Source: Comamonadaceae bacterium G21597-S1
GTDB lineage: Bacteria; Pseudomonadota; Gammaproteobacteria; Burkholderiales; Burkholderiaceae_C
Direction: 5' to 3'
DNA: 64,000 nucleotides
NCBI GenBank assembly: GCA_027214345.1
Contig: JAPWHR010000005.1
Coordinates: 301,783 to 365,782, forward strand
Shown: one piece after another, positions 18,468 through 30,234 of the stretch
Layout of the letters: each line of letters begins with the position of its first letter
Position numbering within the stretch: the first letter of the stretch is position 1
Position numbers and translations under genes: made by a program
The notes under the pieces: generated by a model
What the model was told of the DNA's origin: nothing
Databases searched by the model: none
Seen by the model: only the letters and a program-made list of their open reading frames with translations

Positions 18468-19079
18468 TCAGGTCTCGACGACCTGCAGCCAGTTCCAGCG
18501 CGCGCGGTAACTCTGCGCCTTGGCGCGGAACAGTTCGCGGTGGTCGCACAAGGCATTGGGTCGCAACACGCCGCGGTACAACTCTTCGAGTCCGTACGGG
18601 GCGTACAGCGAGGCCGGGGCCTCGCTGGCGTCGCGCAGACCGACACAGGTGCAGGGCACCAGGAAACGGTCGATGCCGTCGCGGGCACTGGTGAGTGCAG
18701 GGTAGGGGCGGCCGAACCACTGCGGATACCAGGTGTGGACGCGGGCCTGGTTCTTGACCTCGACGGTCACGCCCAGGTCGCGCAGGCAGGCGTCGACCCG
18801 TTGGCCGACGGCGGTCTCGGCCTGCTCCGACAGGTCGGAGGCATCGAAATAGAAGATGTCGTAGTCCTTGATCCCGGCCGTGGGCATGCGGCCGGCCTGC
18901 AGGTTCCATACGGTCTGGAACAGGCAGCCGGCAACCAGCCAGGCGTCGGGCAGGTCCAGCGACGGCAGCCGCTCGAGAATGGCCCGGTTGTGGTCGTTCT
19001 GCAGCGCCTGCCCGATGAAACGCGCCGTCAGTGCCTCAGCGTCGCCCGCCTGCTGCGCGGCGCCGTGTCCCGGCGTCAC
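18468..19079 (-). CDS. Nucleotidyltransferase-family protein (NTP_transf_6-like)
   Basis: 203 residues starting at a GTG overlapping the aminotransferase stop (GTGA). Conserved pattern: ALQNDHNRAILERLPSLDLPDAWLVAGCLFQTVWN, then GIKDYDIFYFDASDLS, where D-Y-D/I-F-Y-F resembles the acidic metal motif of nucleotidyltransferases. RVHTWYPQWFGRPYPALTSARDGIDRFL follows. This is a widespread uncharacterised bacterial family. The overlap with the aminotransferase suggests translational coupling. The function and substrate are unknown. Confidence 0.8.
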   Translation of the reverse strand: MTPGHGAAQQAGDAEALTARFIGQALQNDHNRAILERLPSLDLPDAWLVAGCLFQTVWNLQAGRMPTAGIKDYDIFYFDASDLSEQAETAVGQRVDACLRDLGVTVEVKNQARVHTWYPQWFGRPYPALTSARDGIDRFLVPCTCVGLRDASEAPASLYAPYGLEELYRGVLRPNALCDHRELFRAKAQSYRARWNWLQVVET

Positions 19080-20272
19080 ACCACCTTGGCGATCGACGCG
19101 CAGACGTGGTCGATGTTCTGGTCGTTCAGCGCGGCGACACACATGCGCCCGGTGTCGGTGCCATAGACGCCGAACTCGTTGCGCAGGCGCACCATCTGGT
19201 CCTTGCTCAGCCCCGAATAACTGAACATGCCGACCTGTTTCGTGATGAAACCCATGTCCTGCTGGACACCGGCGGCCTTGAGGCCGTCGACCAGCTTCTG
19301 TCGCATGGACTTGATGCGCACCCGCATCCCGGCCAGTTCTTCCTCCCACAAGGCGCGCAGCTTCGGGTCGGCCATGACCGCGGCGACGACGGCGCCGCCG
19401 TGTGTCGGCGGGTTGCTGTAGTTGGTGCGGATCACGATCTTGAGCTGGCTCAGCACCCGGGCGGCCTCGTCCTTGGATTCGCACAACACGCTCAGCGCGC
19501 CGACGCGTTCGCCATACAGGCTGAAGCTCTTGGAAAAGCTGGTCGAGACCAGGAAACTCATGCCGGCGGCGACGAATTTCTGGACCGCGGCGCCGTCTTC
19601 CTGGATGCCGAAGCCGAAACCCTGGTAGGCCATGTCGAGGAAGGGCGTGAGCTTGCGCGCCTTGCACGCGGCGACGACCTGGTCCCACTGCTCGGCCGTG
19701 ACGTCGTAGCCGGTCGGGTTGTGGCAGCAGGCATGCAGCACGACGATGGTGCCGGCCGCGGCGGCGTCCAGCGCCGCCAGCATGCCGGCGAAGTTGACCG
19801 ATCGATTGGCGGCGTCGTAGTACGGATAGGACTTGACCGTGAAGCCGGCATTGGTGAACAGCGCCAGGTGGTTCTCCCAGCTCGGGTCGCTGATCAGCAC
19901 GGTGGCGTGCGGGCTGAGTTTCTTCAGGAAATCGGCGCCGATCTTCAGGCCGCCGGTGCCGCCGACAGCTTGTACGGTGGCGACACGGCCCGACTGGACG
20001 GGTTCGGATTCGGCGCCGAACACCAGCGCCTTGACCGCGGCGTCATAGGCGGCGATGCCGTCGATCGGCAGGTAGCCGCGCGCCTTGGGCGCTTCCATCA
20101 TCGCCTTTTCGGCCGCCTGCACGCACTGCAGCAGCGGCAGCTTGCCGTTCTCGTCGTAATACACGCCCACGCCCAGGTTGACCTTGGACGGGTTGGTGTC
20201 GGCGGCGAATTGTTCGTTCAGACCCAGGATCGGGTCGCGTGGGGCCATTTCTACGGCGGTAAACAAGGACAT
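19076..20272 (-). CDS. tyrB: Aspartate/aromatic-amino-acid aminotransferase (class I)
   Basis: 398 residues beginning [22 protein letters not shown], the standard opening of AspC/TyrB. PLP-binding features: [23 protein letters not shown], and the Lys in [18 protein letters not shown] that forms the Schiff base. The substrate-binding Arg lies in the C-terminal [12 protein letters not shown]. It transfers amino groups between aspartate, aromatic amino acids and 2-oxoglutarate in the cytoplasm. AspC and TyrB cannot be separated from sequence inspection alone. It is divergent from uvrB. Confidence 0.93.
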   Translation of the reverse strand: MSLFTAVEMAPRDPILGLNEQFAADTNPSKVNLGVGVYYDENGKLPLLQCVQAAEKAMMEAPKARGYLPIDGIAAYDAAVKALVFGAESEPVQSGRVATVQAVGGTGGLKIGADFLKKLSPHATVLISDPSWENHLALFTNAGFTVKSYPYYDAANRSVNFAGMLAALDAAAAGTIVVLHACCHNPTGYDVTAEQWDQVVAACKARKLTPFLDMAYQGFGFGIQEDGAAVQKFVAAGMSFLVSTSFSKSFSLYGERVGALSVLCESKDEAARVLSQLKIVIRTNYSNPPTHGGAVVAAVMADPKLRALWEEELAGMRVRIKSMRQKLVDGLKAAGVQQDMGFITKQVGMFSYSGLSKDQMVRLRNEFGVYGTDTGRMCVAALNDQNIDHVCASIAKVV

Positions 20273-20408
20273 GGTGGGTTCTTGGCGGTTGGACGATGTT
20301 GCAAATCGGGGGAGGGCCGGGCCATCGTATGCGTGTGGCGGGTATCTGCGGTACGCTAGCCGGTTGCCCCTGATTTTAGCCGCCGCTGCGCGCGCGGCCC
20401 ACCTTGCC

Positions 20409-22544
20409 ATGCCAGCTTCTCCCCTGAGTGTTGTCGATGCCGACGTGACCGACCTTGCCCCGACCGGCGCCACGCCGGCGGCCGGCGAATTCGTGCGATT
20501 TCCGGATTCGCCCTTCGAGCTGTTCCAGCCGTATCCCCCCGCCGGCGACCAGCCCGAGGCCATTGCCCGACTGGTCGAAGGGGTCAACGATGGTGAGGTG
20601 TTCCAGACCCTGCTCGGCGTGACCGGCTCCGGCAAGACCTTCACCATGGCCAACGTGATCGCGCGGCTGGGACGTCCGGCGATCGTGTTCGCGCCGAACA
20701 AGACGCTGGCCGCGCAGCTGTACAGCGAGTTCCGCGAGTTCTTCCCGCGCAACGCCGTCGAATATTTCGTGAGTTATTACGACTACTACCAACCCGAGGC
20801 CTACGTGCCGCAGCGCGACCTGTTCATCGAGAAGGACTCGGCGATCAACGAGCATATCGAGCAGATGCGGCTGTCATGTACCAAGAGCGTGCTGGAGCGG
20901 CGCGACGTGGTCATCGTCGCCACGGTGTCGGCGATCTACGGTATCGGCCAGCCCGAGGCTTATCACCAGATGGTGATGACGCTGCGCGTGGGTGACCAGT
21001 TGGGCCAGCGCGATGTGATCGCGCAGCTGGTGCGCATGCAGTACCAGCGCAACGAGGAGGACTTCTCGCGCGGCAAGTTCCGGGTGCGCGGCGACACCAT
21101 CGACGTGTTTCCAGCCGAACACAGCGAACTGGCGATCCGCATCGAGCTGTTCGACGACGAGATCGAGACGTTGCAGCTGTTCGACCCGCTGACCGGGCGC
21201 ATCAAGCAGAAGATTCCGCGATTTACCGTCTATCCGAGCAGCCACTACGTGACGCCGCGCGACCGCGTGCTCGCCGCGGTCGAGACGATCAAGCTGGAAC
21301 TGGCGGAGCGGCTCAAGCAACTGGTGGCCGACGGCAAGCTGGTCGAGGCGCAGCGGCTCGAGCAGCGCACCCGCTTCGACCTGGAGATGCTCAGCGAGGT
21401 CGGACACTGCAAGGGCATCGAGAACTACACCCGCCATCTGTCCGGCGCGGCGCCGGGCGACCCGCCGGCCACGTTGACCGACTATCTGCCCAAGGACGCG
21501 GTGATGTTCCTGGACGAGTCGCATGTGCTGATCGGGCAGTTCGGTGCCATGTACAACGGCGACCGCTCGCGCAAGACCACGCTGGTCGAATACGGTTTCC
21601 GGCTGCCGAGCGCGCTGGACAACCGGCCGCTCAAGTTCGAGGAATTCGAGGCCCGCATGCGCCAGGCGGTCTTCGTCTCTGCGACGCCGGCGCAATACGA
21701 GAAGGACCATGCCGGCCAGGTGGTTGAGCAGCTGGTGCGGCCGACCGGGCTGGTCGACCCGCAGGTCGAGGTGCGGCCGGCCACCCACCAGGTGGACGAC
21801 GTGCTGCACGAGATCCGGCTGCGCGTGGAGCGTTCGGAGCGGGTGCTGATCACGACGCTGACCAAGCGCATGGCCGAGCAACTCACCGACTACCTGACCG
21901 ACAACGGTGTCAAGGTGCGCTACCTGCACAGCGACGTCGATACCGTCGAGCGTGTCGAGATCCTGCGCGACCTGCGCCTGGGCACCTTCGATGTACTGGT
22001 GGGGATCAACCTGTTGCGCGAGGGGCTGGATATTCCCGAGGTCTCGCTGGTGGCCATCCTGGACGCCGACAAGGAGGGGTTTCTGAGATCCGAGCGCAGC
22101 CTGATCCAGACCATCGGCCGGGCGGCGCGTAACCTGGGCGGACGCGCCATCCTGTATGCCGACCGGGTGACCGATTCGATGGAGCGTGCCATCGGCGAGA
22201 CCAACCGCCGGCGCGAACGCCAGCTGGCCTACAACGAGGCCCATGGCATCACGCCGCGGTCCATCATCAAGAATGTGCGCGACCTGATCGACGGCGTCTA
22301 CAGCGAGAAGGCCGGACGCGAGCTCGAACGTATGGAGCAGGATGCCATGCAGCGGGCCCAGGTCGAGGAGATGAGCGAGAAGGACGTGGGCCGTGAGATC
22401 AAGCGGCTGGAGAAGCTGATGATGGAACATGCGCGCAACCTGGCGTTCGAGCAGGCGGCCCAGGTGCGCGATCAGCTGGCCAACCTCAAGAAACGCGCCT
22501 TCGGCGCCGGCGGCAGCGATCCGCTGTCGCCGAGCGCGGCTTGA
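20409..22544 (+). CDS. uvrB: Excinuclease ABC subunit B
   Basis: 711 residues. Walker [11 protein letters not shown] is at 70-79, and the beta-hairpin region [29 protein letters not shown] is intact. [18 protein letters not shown], the helicase motifs ATPAQYE and QTIGRAARN, and a C-terminal UvrC-binding UVR motif ([24 protein letters not shown]) complete the protein. It verifies DNA damage and hands it to UvrC in nucleotide excision repair. The start at 20409 was chosen at the ATG beginning MPASPLSV; the 25-30-residue N-terminal extension before [11 protein letters not shown] is common in this group. Confidence 0.98.
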   Translation: MPASPLSVVDADVTDLAPTGATPAAGEFVRFPDSPFELFQPYPPAGDQPEAIARLVEGVNDGEVFQTLLGVTGSGKTFTMANVIARLGRPAIVFAPNKTLAAQLYSEFREFFPRNAVEYFVSYYDYYQPEAYVPQRDLFIEKDSAINEHIEQMRLSCTKSVLERRDVVIVATVSAIYGIGQPEAYHQMVMTLRVGDQLGQRDVIAQLVRMQYQRNEEDFSRGKFRVRGDTIDVFPAEHSELAIRIELFDDEIETLQLFDPLTGRIKQKIPRFTVYPSSHYVTPRDRVLAAVETIKLELAERLKQLVADGKLVEAQRLEQRTRFDLEMLSEVGHCKGIENYTRHLSGAAPGDPPATLTDYLPKDAVMFLDESHVLIGQFGAMYNGDRSRKTTLVEYGFRLPSALDNRPLKFEEFEARMRQAVFVSATPAQYEKDHAGQVVEQLVRPTGLVDPQVEVRPATHQVDDVLHEIRLRVERSERVLITTLTKRMAEQLTDYLTDNGVKVRYLHSDVDTVERVEILRDLRLGTFDVLVGINLLREGLDIPEVSLVAILDADKEGFLRSERSLIQTIGRAARNLGGRAILYADRVTDSMERAIGETNRRRERQLAYNEAHGITPRSIIKNVRDLIDGVYSEKAGRELERMEQDAMQRAQVEEMSEKDVGREIKRLEKLMMEHARNLAFEQAAQVRDQLANLKKRAFGAGGSDPLSPSAA

Positions 22545-22568
22545 GGCGGCGCGCTGCGGCGTCGCCGC

Positions 22569-23414
22569 TCAGGGCCGCGTCTGGCGCGCCGACGCCGGTG
22601 TGTCGGGGTTCGCCGAGGCAGGGGTGTCGACCTGCGGATCCGGGCCTCCGGTCGCGTGGCGCCTGAGCAGTCGGCGCATGTGCAGCGAGTCGCCTTGTGC
22701 CGCCTGCCACACCAGGCCGGGCGCCAATACGTGACTGCCCCTGGGCAGTTCGTGCAGGGCCAGGTCCACGAGTTCGGCGACCTTGGCGGCCCGCACCGGT
22801 TGCTCCGACGCAGGCACCATGAAACGCGTGACACCCAGCATCCAGCCCGCGAGCCGGTCCAGGTGGTGCCGATGTGCTGCCCGGGCGGGTTTCTGGGCGC
22901 TGCGCACCAGGATCAGCCGGTCGATCGGCAGTGCGGCCAAGGCGTGTTCGTCCAGGTTGGCCAGGCCGCTCTTGAGCGATTCCGGCAGGCTGCCTTGTTC
23001 ATGGGGCAATACGACGGCCAGGGTGTGGATGCCACAGTTTGCGAGCCAGGCGCCCAGGGCCGGCAGCTGGTCCGGCCGGGGCGTCCACAGGGCCTTTTCG
23101 CGTCCGTAAAACATTCGCGGCGGGTCGAACATCACCACGGCGATGTCGGCGGTCAATCGCGGCCAGCGCCAGAAATCGTCGCGGCCAGGCTCGGCTGGCG
23201 GTACGACGTGGAGGTCGACATGACGCATGCCCTGGTGCATCGGCATCGTGGCCAGCACATCGGTATGGCGTGCCCGGTGCATGCCGACCAGGCGACGCAC
23301 GACGGCATTGCCCAGCACGCCCGTGGCTCCGGCGATCAGCAGACGCGGCAGGTCGGCGGTGCGCGCGGACGGACGTTGCGCGCCGGCAAGGACGTGGTCG
23401 GGGGAGATGGACAC
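22569..23414 (-). CDS. NAD(P)-binding Rossmann-fold protein (atypical SDR-like)
   Basis: 281 residues. After a polar 22-residue lead-in the segment LLIAGATGVLGNAVVRRLVG is a glycine-rich dinucleotide-binding loop (about 25-44). The remainder resembles nucleoside-diphosphate-sugar epimerase/NmrA-like proteins without the YxxxK catalytic pair. The C-terminal 30 residues are low-complexity Pro/Ala/Thr/Asp. It is convergent with uvrB (24-bp gap) and upstream of the isc promoter region in the other direction. The function is unknown. Confidence 0.7.
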   Translation of the reverse strand: MSISPDHVLAGAQRPSARTADLPRLLIAGATGVLGNAVVRRLVGMHRARHTDVLATMPMHQGMRHVDLHVVPPAEPGRDDFWRWPRLTADIAVVMFDPPRMFYGREKALWTPRPDQLPALGAWLANCGIHTLAVVLPHEQGSLPESLKSGLANLDEHALAALPIDRLILVRSAQKPARAAHRHHLDRLAGWMLGVTRFMVPASEQPVRAAKVAELVDLALHELPRGSHVLAPGLVWQAAQGDSLHMRRLLRRHATGGPDPQVDTPASANPDTPASARQTRP

Positions 23415-23630
23415 GTCGTGATGCTAACCAGCCGGCGGCGCAGGGAGTCGGGTCGGTGCGACGGCCGGTGCTGGTGCGCCGGACCCGCACGGCGAGGCGT
23501 TACCATCCTGGGTCGGGCAGGTCACGACTTGTTTGTGGGTCGTGGCGATGACGCATTTGGGCCGGCATAGGTCGCATGGGCGTCATTCGCATACGACAGA
23601 GCCCTTTTTGTGACTACTCGGTTTACTTAC

Positions 23631-23661
23631 TCGACTAAATCGATAGGTCTTCAGATATACT
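23631..23661 (+). promoter_or_regulatory. Candidate sigma70 promoter of the isc operon
   Basis: A -10-like TATACT at 23656-23661 is preceded by TCGACT at 23631-23636 (19-bp spacing, longer than ideal). The AT-rich context is exceptional in this genome. The -10 overlaps the IscR-like operator, which fits repression by [2Fe-2S]-IscR. Confidence 0.5.
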
Positions 23662-23681
23662 TGAACTATTCAGTCAACAAC
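23657..23681. promoter_or_regulatory. Type 1 IscR-binding site (autoregulation of isc)
   Basis: The 25 bases at 23657-23681 fit the enterobacterial type 1 consensus ATAsyyGACTrwwwyAGTCrrsTAT closely. The left half reads ATACTTGA, the right half CAGTCAAC, and the half-site spacing is preserved (seven bases between GA and AGTC). The main departures are AC for CT in the left core and AAC for the final TAT. It sits 123 bp upstream of iscR over the -10. In E. coli such sites let holo-IscR repress its own operon. Confidence 0.65.
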
Positions 23682-23803
23682 CAATCTATCCACGCATGGA
23701 GTCCGGAACCGTACAGGCGGTGCTCCAGGTGGGTGGCGTCAGGGGCCCACAAGGCATCCGGACGGGTTCGTCGATGAGTTCAATCCAACTGAAGGAGTTT
23801 GCA

Positions 23804-24340
23804 ATGCGTCTTACAACCAAAGGTCGTTTCGCCGTGACCGCAATGATCGATCTGGGTCTGCGCCAGAGCAACGGGCCGGTCACGCTGGCCGCGATCAGTC
23901 AGCGCCAGCAAATTTCCTTGTCCTATCTCGAGCAGTTGTTCGGCAAGTTGCGTCGCCACGAACTGGTCGAGTCCACCCGGGGGCCGGGCGGCGGTTATAC
24001 GCTGGCACGCAAGGCGGCGGACATCACGGTTGCCGACATCATCGTGTCGGTCGATGAGCCGATCGACGCCACCCAGTGCGGCGGCAAGGAAAACTGCCTG
24101 GGGGAAGGCGCCCGTTGCATGACGCACGACCTGTGGGCTTCGCTCAACGTGCGCATGGTGGAGTTCCTGGACTCGGTCACGCTGCAGAAACTGGTCGACG
24201 AACAACTGGCCAAGGGTTTGCAGATCGAGGACAAGCCCCACGTGAAACGCGCCATCTCGGCCATGCCGGTGACCAAGCCGTTGCGGGTGAACGCGCCCAA
24301 TTCGGTGTTCGCCCTGGGCAACGCCTTGATGAAGTCCTGA
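23804..24340 (+). CDS. iscR: Fe-S cluster-responsive regulator IscR
   Basis: 178 residues, Rrf2 family. The N-terminal winged helix begins [17 protein letters not shown]. The cluster ligands Cys92, Cys98 and Cys105 are present in [15 protein letters not shown], and the fourth ligand in E. coli, a His, fits the MTHDLW that follows. With a [2Fe-2S] cluster it represses isc; the apo form activates other genes. GAAGGAG lies just upstream of the ATG. It is first gene of iscRSUA-hscBA-fdx. Confidence 0.97.
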   Translation: MRLTTKGRFAVTAMIDLGLRQSNGPVTLAAISQRQQISLSYLEQLFGKLRRHELVESTRGPGGGYTLARKAADITVADIIVSVDEPIDATQCGGKENCLGEGARCMTHDLWASLNVRMVEFLDSVTLQKLVDEQLAKGLQIEDKPHVKRAISAMPVTKPLRVNAPNSVFALGNALMKS

Positions 24341-24434
24341 GGCCGTACGGCTGCGGGTCCGCGACCCGCAGCCGCGACCGTGTCGCACCCAGCTGGACCC
24401 GTCCCTGAATCAGAAAGTTATTGAAGAGCCCGCC

Positions 24435-25655
24435 ATGGATACCACGCCCCATTTCCCGATCTACATGGACTACAGCGCCACCAATCCCTGCGACGAGCGG
24501 GTGGTGGATGCCATGGTGCCGTGGTTGCGCCAGCATTTCGGCAACCCGGCATCGCGCAGCCACGCGTGGGGCTGGGAAGCCGAGGCGGCGGTCGAGACCG
24601 CGCGCGGACATGTCGCGGCCCTGATCGGCGCCGACCCGCGCGAAATCGTCTGGACCTCCGGCGCGACCGAGTCCGACAACCTGGCACTCAAGGGCGCGGC
24701 AGGGTTCTACAAGAGCAAGGGCAAACACATCATCACGGTCAAGACCGAGCACAAGGCCGTGCTCGATACCTGCCGCGAACTGGAGCGCCAGGGCTTCGAG
24801 GTGACCTACCTGGATGTGCAGGAAGACGGCCTCGTCGACCTGGAGGTGTTCAAGGCGGCGATCCGCCCCGACACCATCCTGGCCAGCGTGATGTTCGTCA
24901 ACAACGAGATCGGCGTGATCCAGGACATCGCCGCGATCGGCACCATCTGCCGCTCCAAGGGCGTGATCTTCCATGTCGACGCCGCGCAGGCCACGGGACG
25001 GGTTGCGTTCAACCTGGCCGAACTGCCGGTCGACCTGATGAGCCTGACGGCCCACAAGACCTACGGACCCAAGGGCATTGGCGCGCTGTTCGTGCGGCGC
25101 AAGCCGCGGGTGCGCATCGAGGCCCAGATGCACGGAGGCGGCCATGAGCGCGGCATGCGTTCGGGCACCTTGCCGACCCACCAGATCGTCGGCATGGGCG
25201 AGGCCTACCGTATCGCCAAGCAAGAGATGGCGCAGGAAAACCTGCGGATCCAGGCCTTGCACGACCGCCTGGTCGCAGGCCTGCAGGGCATCGAGCAGGT
25301 CTTCATCAACGGCCATCCGGAAAAGCGCGTGCCGCACAACGTCAACATCAGCTTCAACTATGTCGAAGGCGAGTCGCTGATCATGGGTATCAAGGGCCTG
25401 GCGGTATCCAGCGGCTCAGCCTGTACGTCGGCGAGCCTGGAGCCCAGCTACGTGTTGCGCGCGCTTGGCCGCAGCGACGAGCTGGCACACAGCAGCCTGC
25501 GCATGACGATCGGCCGCTACACCACGCAGGAAGAGATCGATTACGCGATCGACACGATCAAGAGCAACGTGGCCAAGTTGCGCGATCTCAGTCCGCTGTG
25601 GGAGATGTACCAGGACGGCATCGACATCAGCACCATCCAGTGGGCCGCCCACTGA
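24435..25655 (+). CDS. iscS: Cysteine desulfurase IscS
   Basis: 406 residues. PLP Schiff-base Lys208 lies in [12 protein letters not shown] and the persulfide-forming Cys330 in [31 protein letters not shown] and [10 protein letters not shown] are also conserved. It takes sulfur from cysteine and supplies it to IscU, thiamine and tRNA thiolation. Group I architecture (long Cys-loop) matches IscS rather than SufS. It starts 94 bp after iscR. Confidence 0.98.
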   Translation: MDTTPHFPIYMDYSATNPCDERVVDAMVPWLRQHFGNPASRSHAWGWEAEAAVETARGHVAALIGADPREIVWTSGATESDNLALKGAAGFYKSKGKHIITVKTEHKAVLDTCRELERQGFEVTYLDVQEDGLVDLEVFKAAIRPDTILASVMFVNNEIGVIQDIAAIGTICRSKGVIFHVDAAQATGRVAFNLAELPVDLMSLTAHKTYGPKGIGALFVRRKPRVRIEAQMHGGGHERGMRSGTLPTHQIVGMGEAYRIAKQEMAQENLRIQALHDRLVAGLQGIEQVFINGHPEKRVPHNVNISFNYVEGESLIMGIKGLAVSSGSACTSASLEPSYVLRALGRSDELAHSSLRMTIGRYTTQEEIDYAIDTIKSNVAKLRDLSPLWEMYQDGIDISTIQWAAH

Positions 25656-25692
25656 CGTATTCGTTCAGAGTTTTGGAGAGTGAGGTAACACC

Positions 25693-26079
25693 ATGGCATA
25701 TTCCGAAAAAGTCGTAGACCATTACGAAAATCCCCGCAACGTCGGCTCCTTCGACAAGGGCGACGAGGCTGTAGGCACCGGCATGGTGGGTGCGCCCGCC
25801 TGCGGCGACGTAATGAAGCTGCAGATCAAGGTCAATGCCCAGACCGGCGTGATCGAGGATGCGCGCTTCAAGACCTATGGCTGCGGTTCGGCCATCGCGT
25901 CGTCGTCGCTGGTCACCGAATGGGTCAAGGGCAAGACGCTGGACCAGGCCGCCGCGCTGAAGAACAGCGAGATCGCCGAGGAGCTGGCGCTGCCGCCGGT
26001 GAAGATCCACTGCTCGATCCTGGCCGAGGACGCGATCAAGGCCGCGGTCGACGACTACAAGAAGAAACACGCGAACTGA
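25693..26079 (+). CDS. iscU: Fe-S cluster scaffold IscU
   Basis: 128 residues with the three cluster ligands Cys37, Cys64 and Cys107, the conserved Asp39, and the HscA-recognition motif LPPVK at 100-104. Clusters are assembled here using sulfur from IscS and electrons from ferredoxin, then released by HscA/HscB. A GAGTGAGG ribosome site precedes the ATG. Confidence 0.98.
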   Translation: MAYSEKVVDHYENPRNVGSFDKGDEAVGTGMVGAPACGDVMKLQIKVNAQTGVIEDARFKTYGCGSAIASSSLVTEWVKGKTLDQAAALKNSEIAEELALPPVKIHCSILAEDAIKAAVDDYKKKHAN

Positions 26080-26080
26080 C

Positions 26081-26404
26081 ATGGGTGTTTCCTTGTCAGA
26101 AGCCGCAGCCCGGCATGTCAATCGTTATCTTGCCAAGCGCGGCAAGGGCGTGGGCGTGCGCTTGGGTGTCAAGACGACCGGCTGTTCGGGCCTGGCCTAT
26201 ACGCTGGAATACGTCGACGAGTTGACCGGCGAAGACGTCGTGTTCGAAGAACATGGCGTGAAGGTGCTGGTCGATCCCAAGAGCATGGCCTACATCGATG
26301 GCACGCAGCTCGACTATGTGCGGGAAGGCTTGAACGAAGGGTTTCGGTTCAACAATCCGAACGAACGCGACAAGTGCGGATGCGGCGAGTCGTTCCGGGT
26401 ATAG
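26081..26404 (+). CDS. iscA: A-type Fe-S carrier IscA
   Basis: 107 residues, starting 1 bp after the iscU stop. The three conserved cysteines are Cys35 (TGCSGLAY) and Cys99/Cys101 (DKCGCGESF), as required for cluster or iron carriage to [4Fe-4S] targets. Confidence 0.97.
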   Translation: MGVSLSEAAARHVNRYLAKRGKGVGVRLGVKTTGCSGLAYTLEYVDELTGEDVVFEEHGVKVLVDPKSMAYIDGTQLDYVREGLNEGFRFNNPNERDKCGCGESFRV

Positions 26405-26437
26405 GGCTGCGTTGCCAGAGCGATGCGGGGCCATGCC

Positions 26438-27016
26438 ATGTCTGAGACACCGCTGACGCTGTCGGCCTCCGACTTCGAGCTCTTCGGCGTTCCGCAGCGT
26501 TTTGCACAGAATCGCAATACGCTCGACGCACGCTGGAAGCAGTTGCAGCGCGAGGCCCATCCGGACCGGTTTGCGGCTCAGGATGCGGCCACGCAGCGCC
26601 GTGCCATGCAGTGGTCGGTGCGCATCAACGAGGCCTACCAGCGCCTCAAGGATCCGCTCAAACGGGCGGCCTACCTGTGCGAACTGGCTGGCGCCCCGAT
26701 CAACGCGCATGACAACACTGCCATGCCGACCGAGTTCCTGATGCAGCAGATGGCCTGGCGCGAAGCGCTCGACGAGGCCCGGGACACGGACCAGGTGCAG
26801 GCGTTGCTGGACGAGGTCATGCTCAGTCGGCAGCAGGCGCTGGTGCGCTGCGAGCAACTGCTCGATGAGGCCGGCGATGCCGGGCAGGCGGTCGGCGTCG
26901 TGCGTGCATTGATGTTCATCGAACGGTTTAGCGCCGATATCGATGACCGTTTTGAAACCTTGCAGTCGCAAGCCGTTGCACCGGCCCCTGGCCCGGCTGT
27001 CGCGGACGGCGGCTGA
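26438..27016 (+). CDS. hscB: Co-chaperone HscB (Hsc20)
   Basis: 192 residues. The J-domain contains the HPD tripeptide (QREAHPDRFA), and the C-terminal three-helix domain binds IscU. It stimulates the HscA ATPase during cluster transfer. An earlier in-frame ATG at 26423 would add MRGHA; 26438 gives the family-like MSETPLTLSASDFELFGVP start. Confidence 0.95.
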   Translation: MSETPLTLSASDFELFGVPQRFAQNRNTLDARWKQLQREAHPDRFAAQDAATQRRAMQWSVRINEAYQRLKDPLKRAAYLCELAGAPINAHDNTAMPTEFLMQQMAWREALDEARDTDQVQALLDEVMLSRQQALVRCEQLLDEAGDAGQAVGVVRALMFIERFSADIDDRFETLQSQAVAPAPGPAVADGG

Positions 27017-27044
27017 AGCGGGGCCTGTGGGCCCCAGGTGAGTC

Positions 27045-28907
<1,863 letters not shown>

Positions 28908-28930
28908 GCGGCCGACAGCCAGAGCCAACC

Positions 28931-29269
28931 ATGCCCACCATCAAGATCCTGCCTCACGCCGAATATTGTCCCGACGGCGCCGAGGTGTCCGCACCGGCCG
29001 GTACCTCCATCTGCGAGGCGCTGCTGGAGAACAACATCAACATCGAGCATGCCTGCGACCTCAGCTGCGCCTGCACCACCTGCCACGTCGTGGTGCGCGA
29101 GGGATTCGACTCGCTGGGCGAACTCGACGAGAGCGAGGAAGACCTGCTGGACCGGGCCTGGGGGCTGGAGCCGAACTCGCGCCTGAGTTGCCAGGCCATC
29201 CTGGCACAGACCGACGTGGTGGTGGAAATCCCGCGGTATTCCATCAACCATGCCAAGGAAAACCACTGA
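28931..29269 (+). CDS. fdx: Isc-type [2Fe-2S] ferredoxin
   Basis: 112 residues. The cluster motif is C-x5-C-x2-C in ACDLSCACTTC, with the fourth Cys in LSCQAIL near residue 87. The sequence HVVVREGFDSLGELDESEEDLLDRAWGLEPNSRLSCQA is typical of adrenodoxin-like Fdx. It supplies electrons to Fe-S assembly. It ends the isc operon; no iscX follows, and dnaQ begins 13 bp later. Confidence 0.97.
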   Translation: MPTIKILPHAEYCPDGAEVSAPAGTSICEALLENNINIEHACDLSCACTTCHVVVREGFDSLGELDESEEDLLDRAWGLEPNSRLSCQAILAQTDVVVEIPRYSINHAKENH

Positions 29270-29282
29270 CGGGAGCACAGCC

Positions 29283-30011
29283 ATGCGACAGATCTTCCTG
29301 GACACCGAGACCACCGGCCTGTCCCCCGACAACGGTGATCGCATCATCGAGATCGGCTGCGTCGAGCTGCTGCACCGCAAGCTCACCGGCAACAACCTGC
29401 ATTTCTATCTGAATCCGGGGCGCGACAGCCACGAAGATGCCTTGCGCGTGCACGGCATCAGCAACGAGTTCCTGCGCGACAAGCCGCCGTTCTCGGCCAT
29501 CGTCGACGAACTGCTGGCCTACCTGGCCGGCGCCGAGATCATCATTCACAATGCTCCGTTCGACGTAGCCTTCCTCAACAAGGAACTCGAACTGCTCGGC
29601 CGCGGCCCGTTCCCGCCCTGCGTCGGCAGCATCACCGACAGCCTGGCCATGGCCAAGGAACTGTTTCCCGGCAAGCGCAATTCGCTGGACATGTTGTGCG
29701 ATCGCCTGGAGGTCGACAACTCCGGCCGCACCTTGCACGGCGCCTTGCTCGATGCGGAGCTGCTGGCCGACGTCTACATCAACATGACGCGCGGGCAGGA
29801 AGCCCTGCTGATCGATTCCGACGACACGCAGAACGATTCCGGCACGACCGTGGTGGTGGATTTGTCACGTTTCGACCTGCCGGTGCTGCTGGCCAGCGAG
29901 GCCGAGCAGGCCGCGCACGACCAGGTCGTGAAGGACCTCGACAAGGCCAGCGGTGGAAAAACCGTCTGGCTGCAGGCGTCGCGGGAGAAGCCGCAGGATG
30001 CTGTGGCATAA
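29283..30011 (+). CDS. dnaQ: DNA polymerase III epsilon subunit (3'-5' proofreading exonuclease)
   Basis: 242 residues. DEDDh exonuclease motifs: ExoI FLDTETTGL (Asp8, Glu10), ExoII HNAPFDVAFLNKEL, and ExoIII HGALLDAELLADVYINMT with the catalytic His and Asp. The C-terminal segment would bind the alpha subunit. The ATG at 29283 removes an 11-residue extension overlapping fdx. The close spacing to fdx suggests readthrough from the isc operon. Confidence 0.96.
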   Translation: MRQIFLDTETTGLSPDNGDRIIEIGCVELLHRKLTGNNLHFYLNPGRDSHEDALRVHGISNEFLRDKPPFSAIVDELLAYLAGAEIIIHNAPFDVAFLNKELELLGRGPFPPCVGSITDSLAMAKELFPGKRNSLDMLCDRLEVDNSGRTLHGALLDAELLADVYINMTRGQEALLIDSDDTQNDSGTTVVVDLSRFDLPVLLASEAEQAAHDQVVKDLDKASGGKTVWLQASREKPQDAVA

Positions 30012-30038
30012 TTCGAGGCTGTTCCGTAAGCGGCAACA

Positions 30039-30113
30039 GGGCGGTTAGCTCAGGGGTAGAGCACAGCATTCACACTGCTGGGGTCGGAGGTTCGAAGCCT
30101 CCACCGCCCACCA
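30039..30113 (+). tRNA. tRNA-Val (anticodon CAC)
   Basis: A complete 75-nt cloverleaf including encoded CCA. Acceptor GGGCGGT pairs with ACCGCCC; the D-stem is GCTC/GAGC; the anticodon stem CAGCA/TGCTG encloses TTCACAC with CAC at the anticodon (reads GUG); the T-stem GGAGG/CCTCC encloses TTCGAAG. It lies 27 bp after dnaQ. Confidence 0.97.
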
Positions 30114-30130
30114 CCGAATTCAGATGAATC

Positions 30131-30161
30131 AAGGACTTGCGAGAGATCGCAAGTCCTTTTT
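30131..30161 (+). terminator. Rho-independent terminator after tRNA-Val
   Basis: A perfect 12-bp stem, AAGGACTTGCGA pairing with TCGCAAGTCCTT around a GAGA loop, is followed by a run of T. It ends the tRNA (and probably isc-dnaQ) transcript 18 bp after the tRNA CCA. Confidence 0.9.
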
Positions 30162-30234
30162 CCATTGTGGTGTTTACATTCTTGATCGCGGGCATACGCG
30201 TCGCGTCGCGATCGTCGAAGAACTGAATCGGGTC

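Larger units (their letters stand above)
23415..23803. other. Divergent upstream region of the isc operon
   Basis: 389 bp without a supported gene. The first 150 bp are GC-rich with nothing I recognise. From about 23595 the sequence becomes AT-rich and holds the iscR promoter and IscR-like operator described separately. The 23682-23803 stretch is the presumptive 5' leader; it is open upstream in the iscR frame, but the family start is at 23804. Confidence 0.5.
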
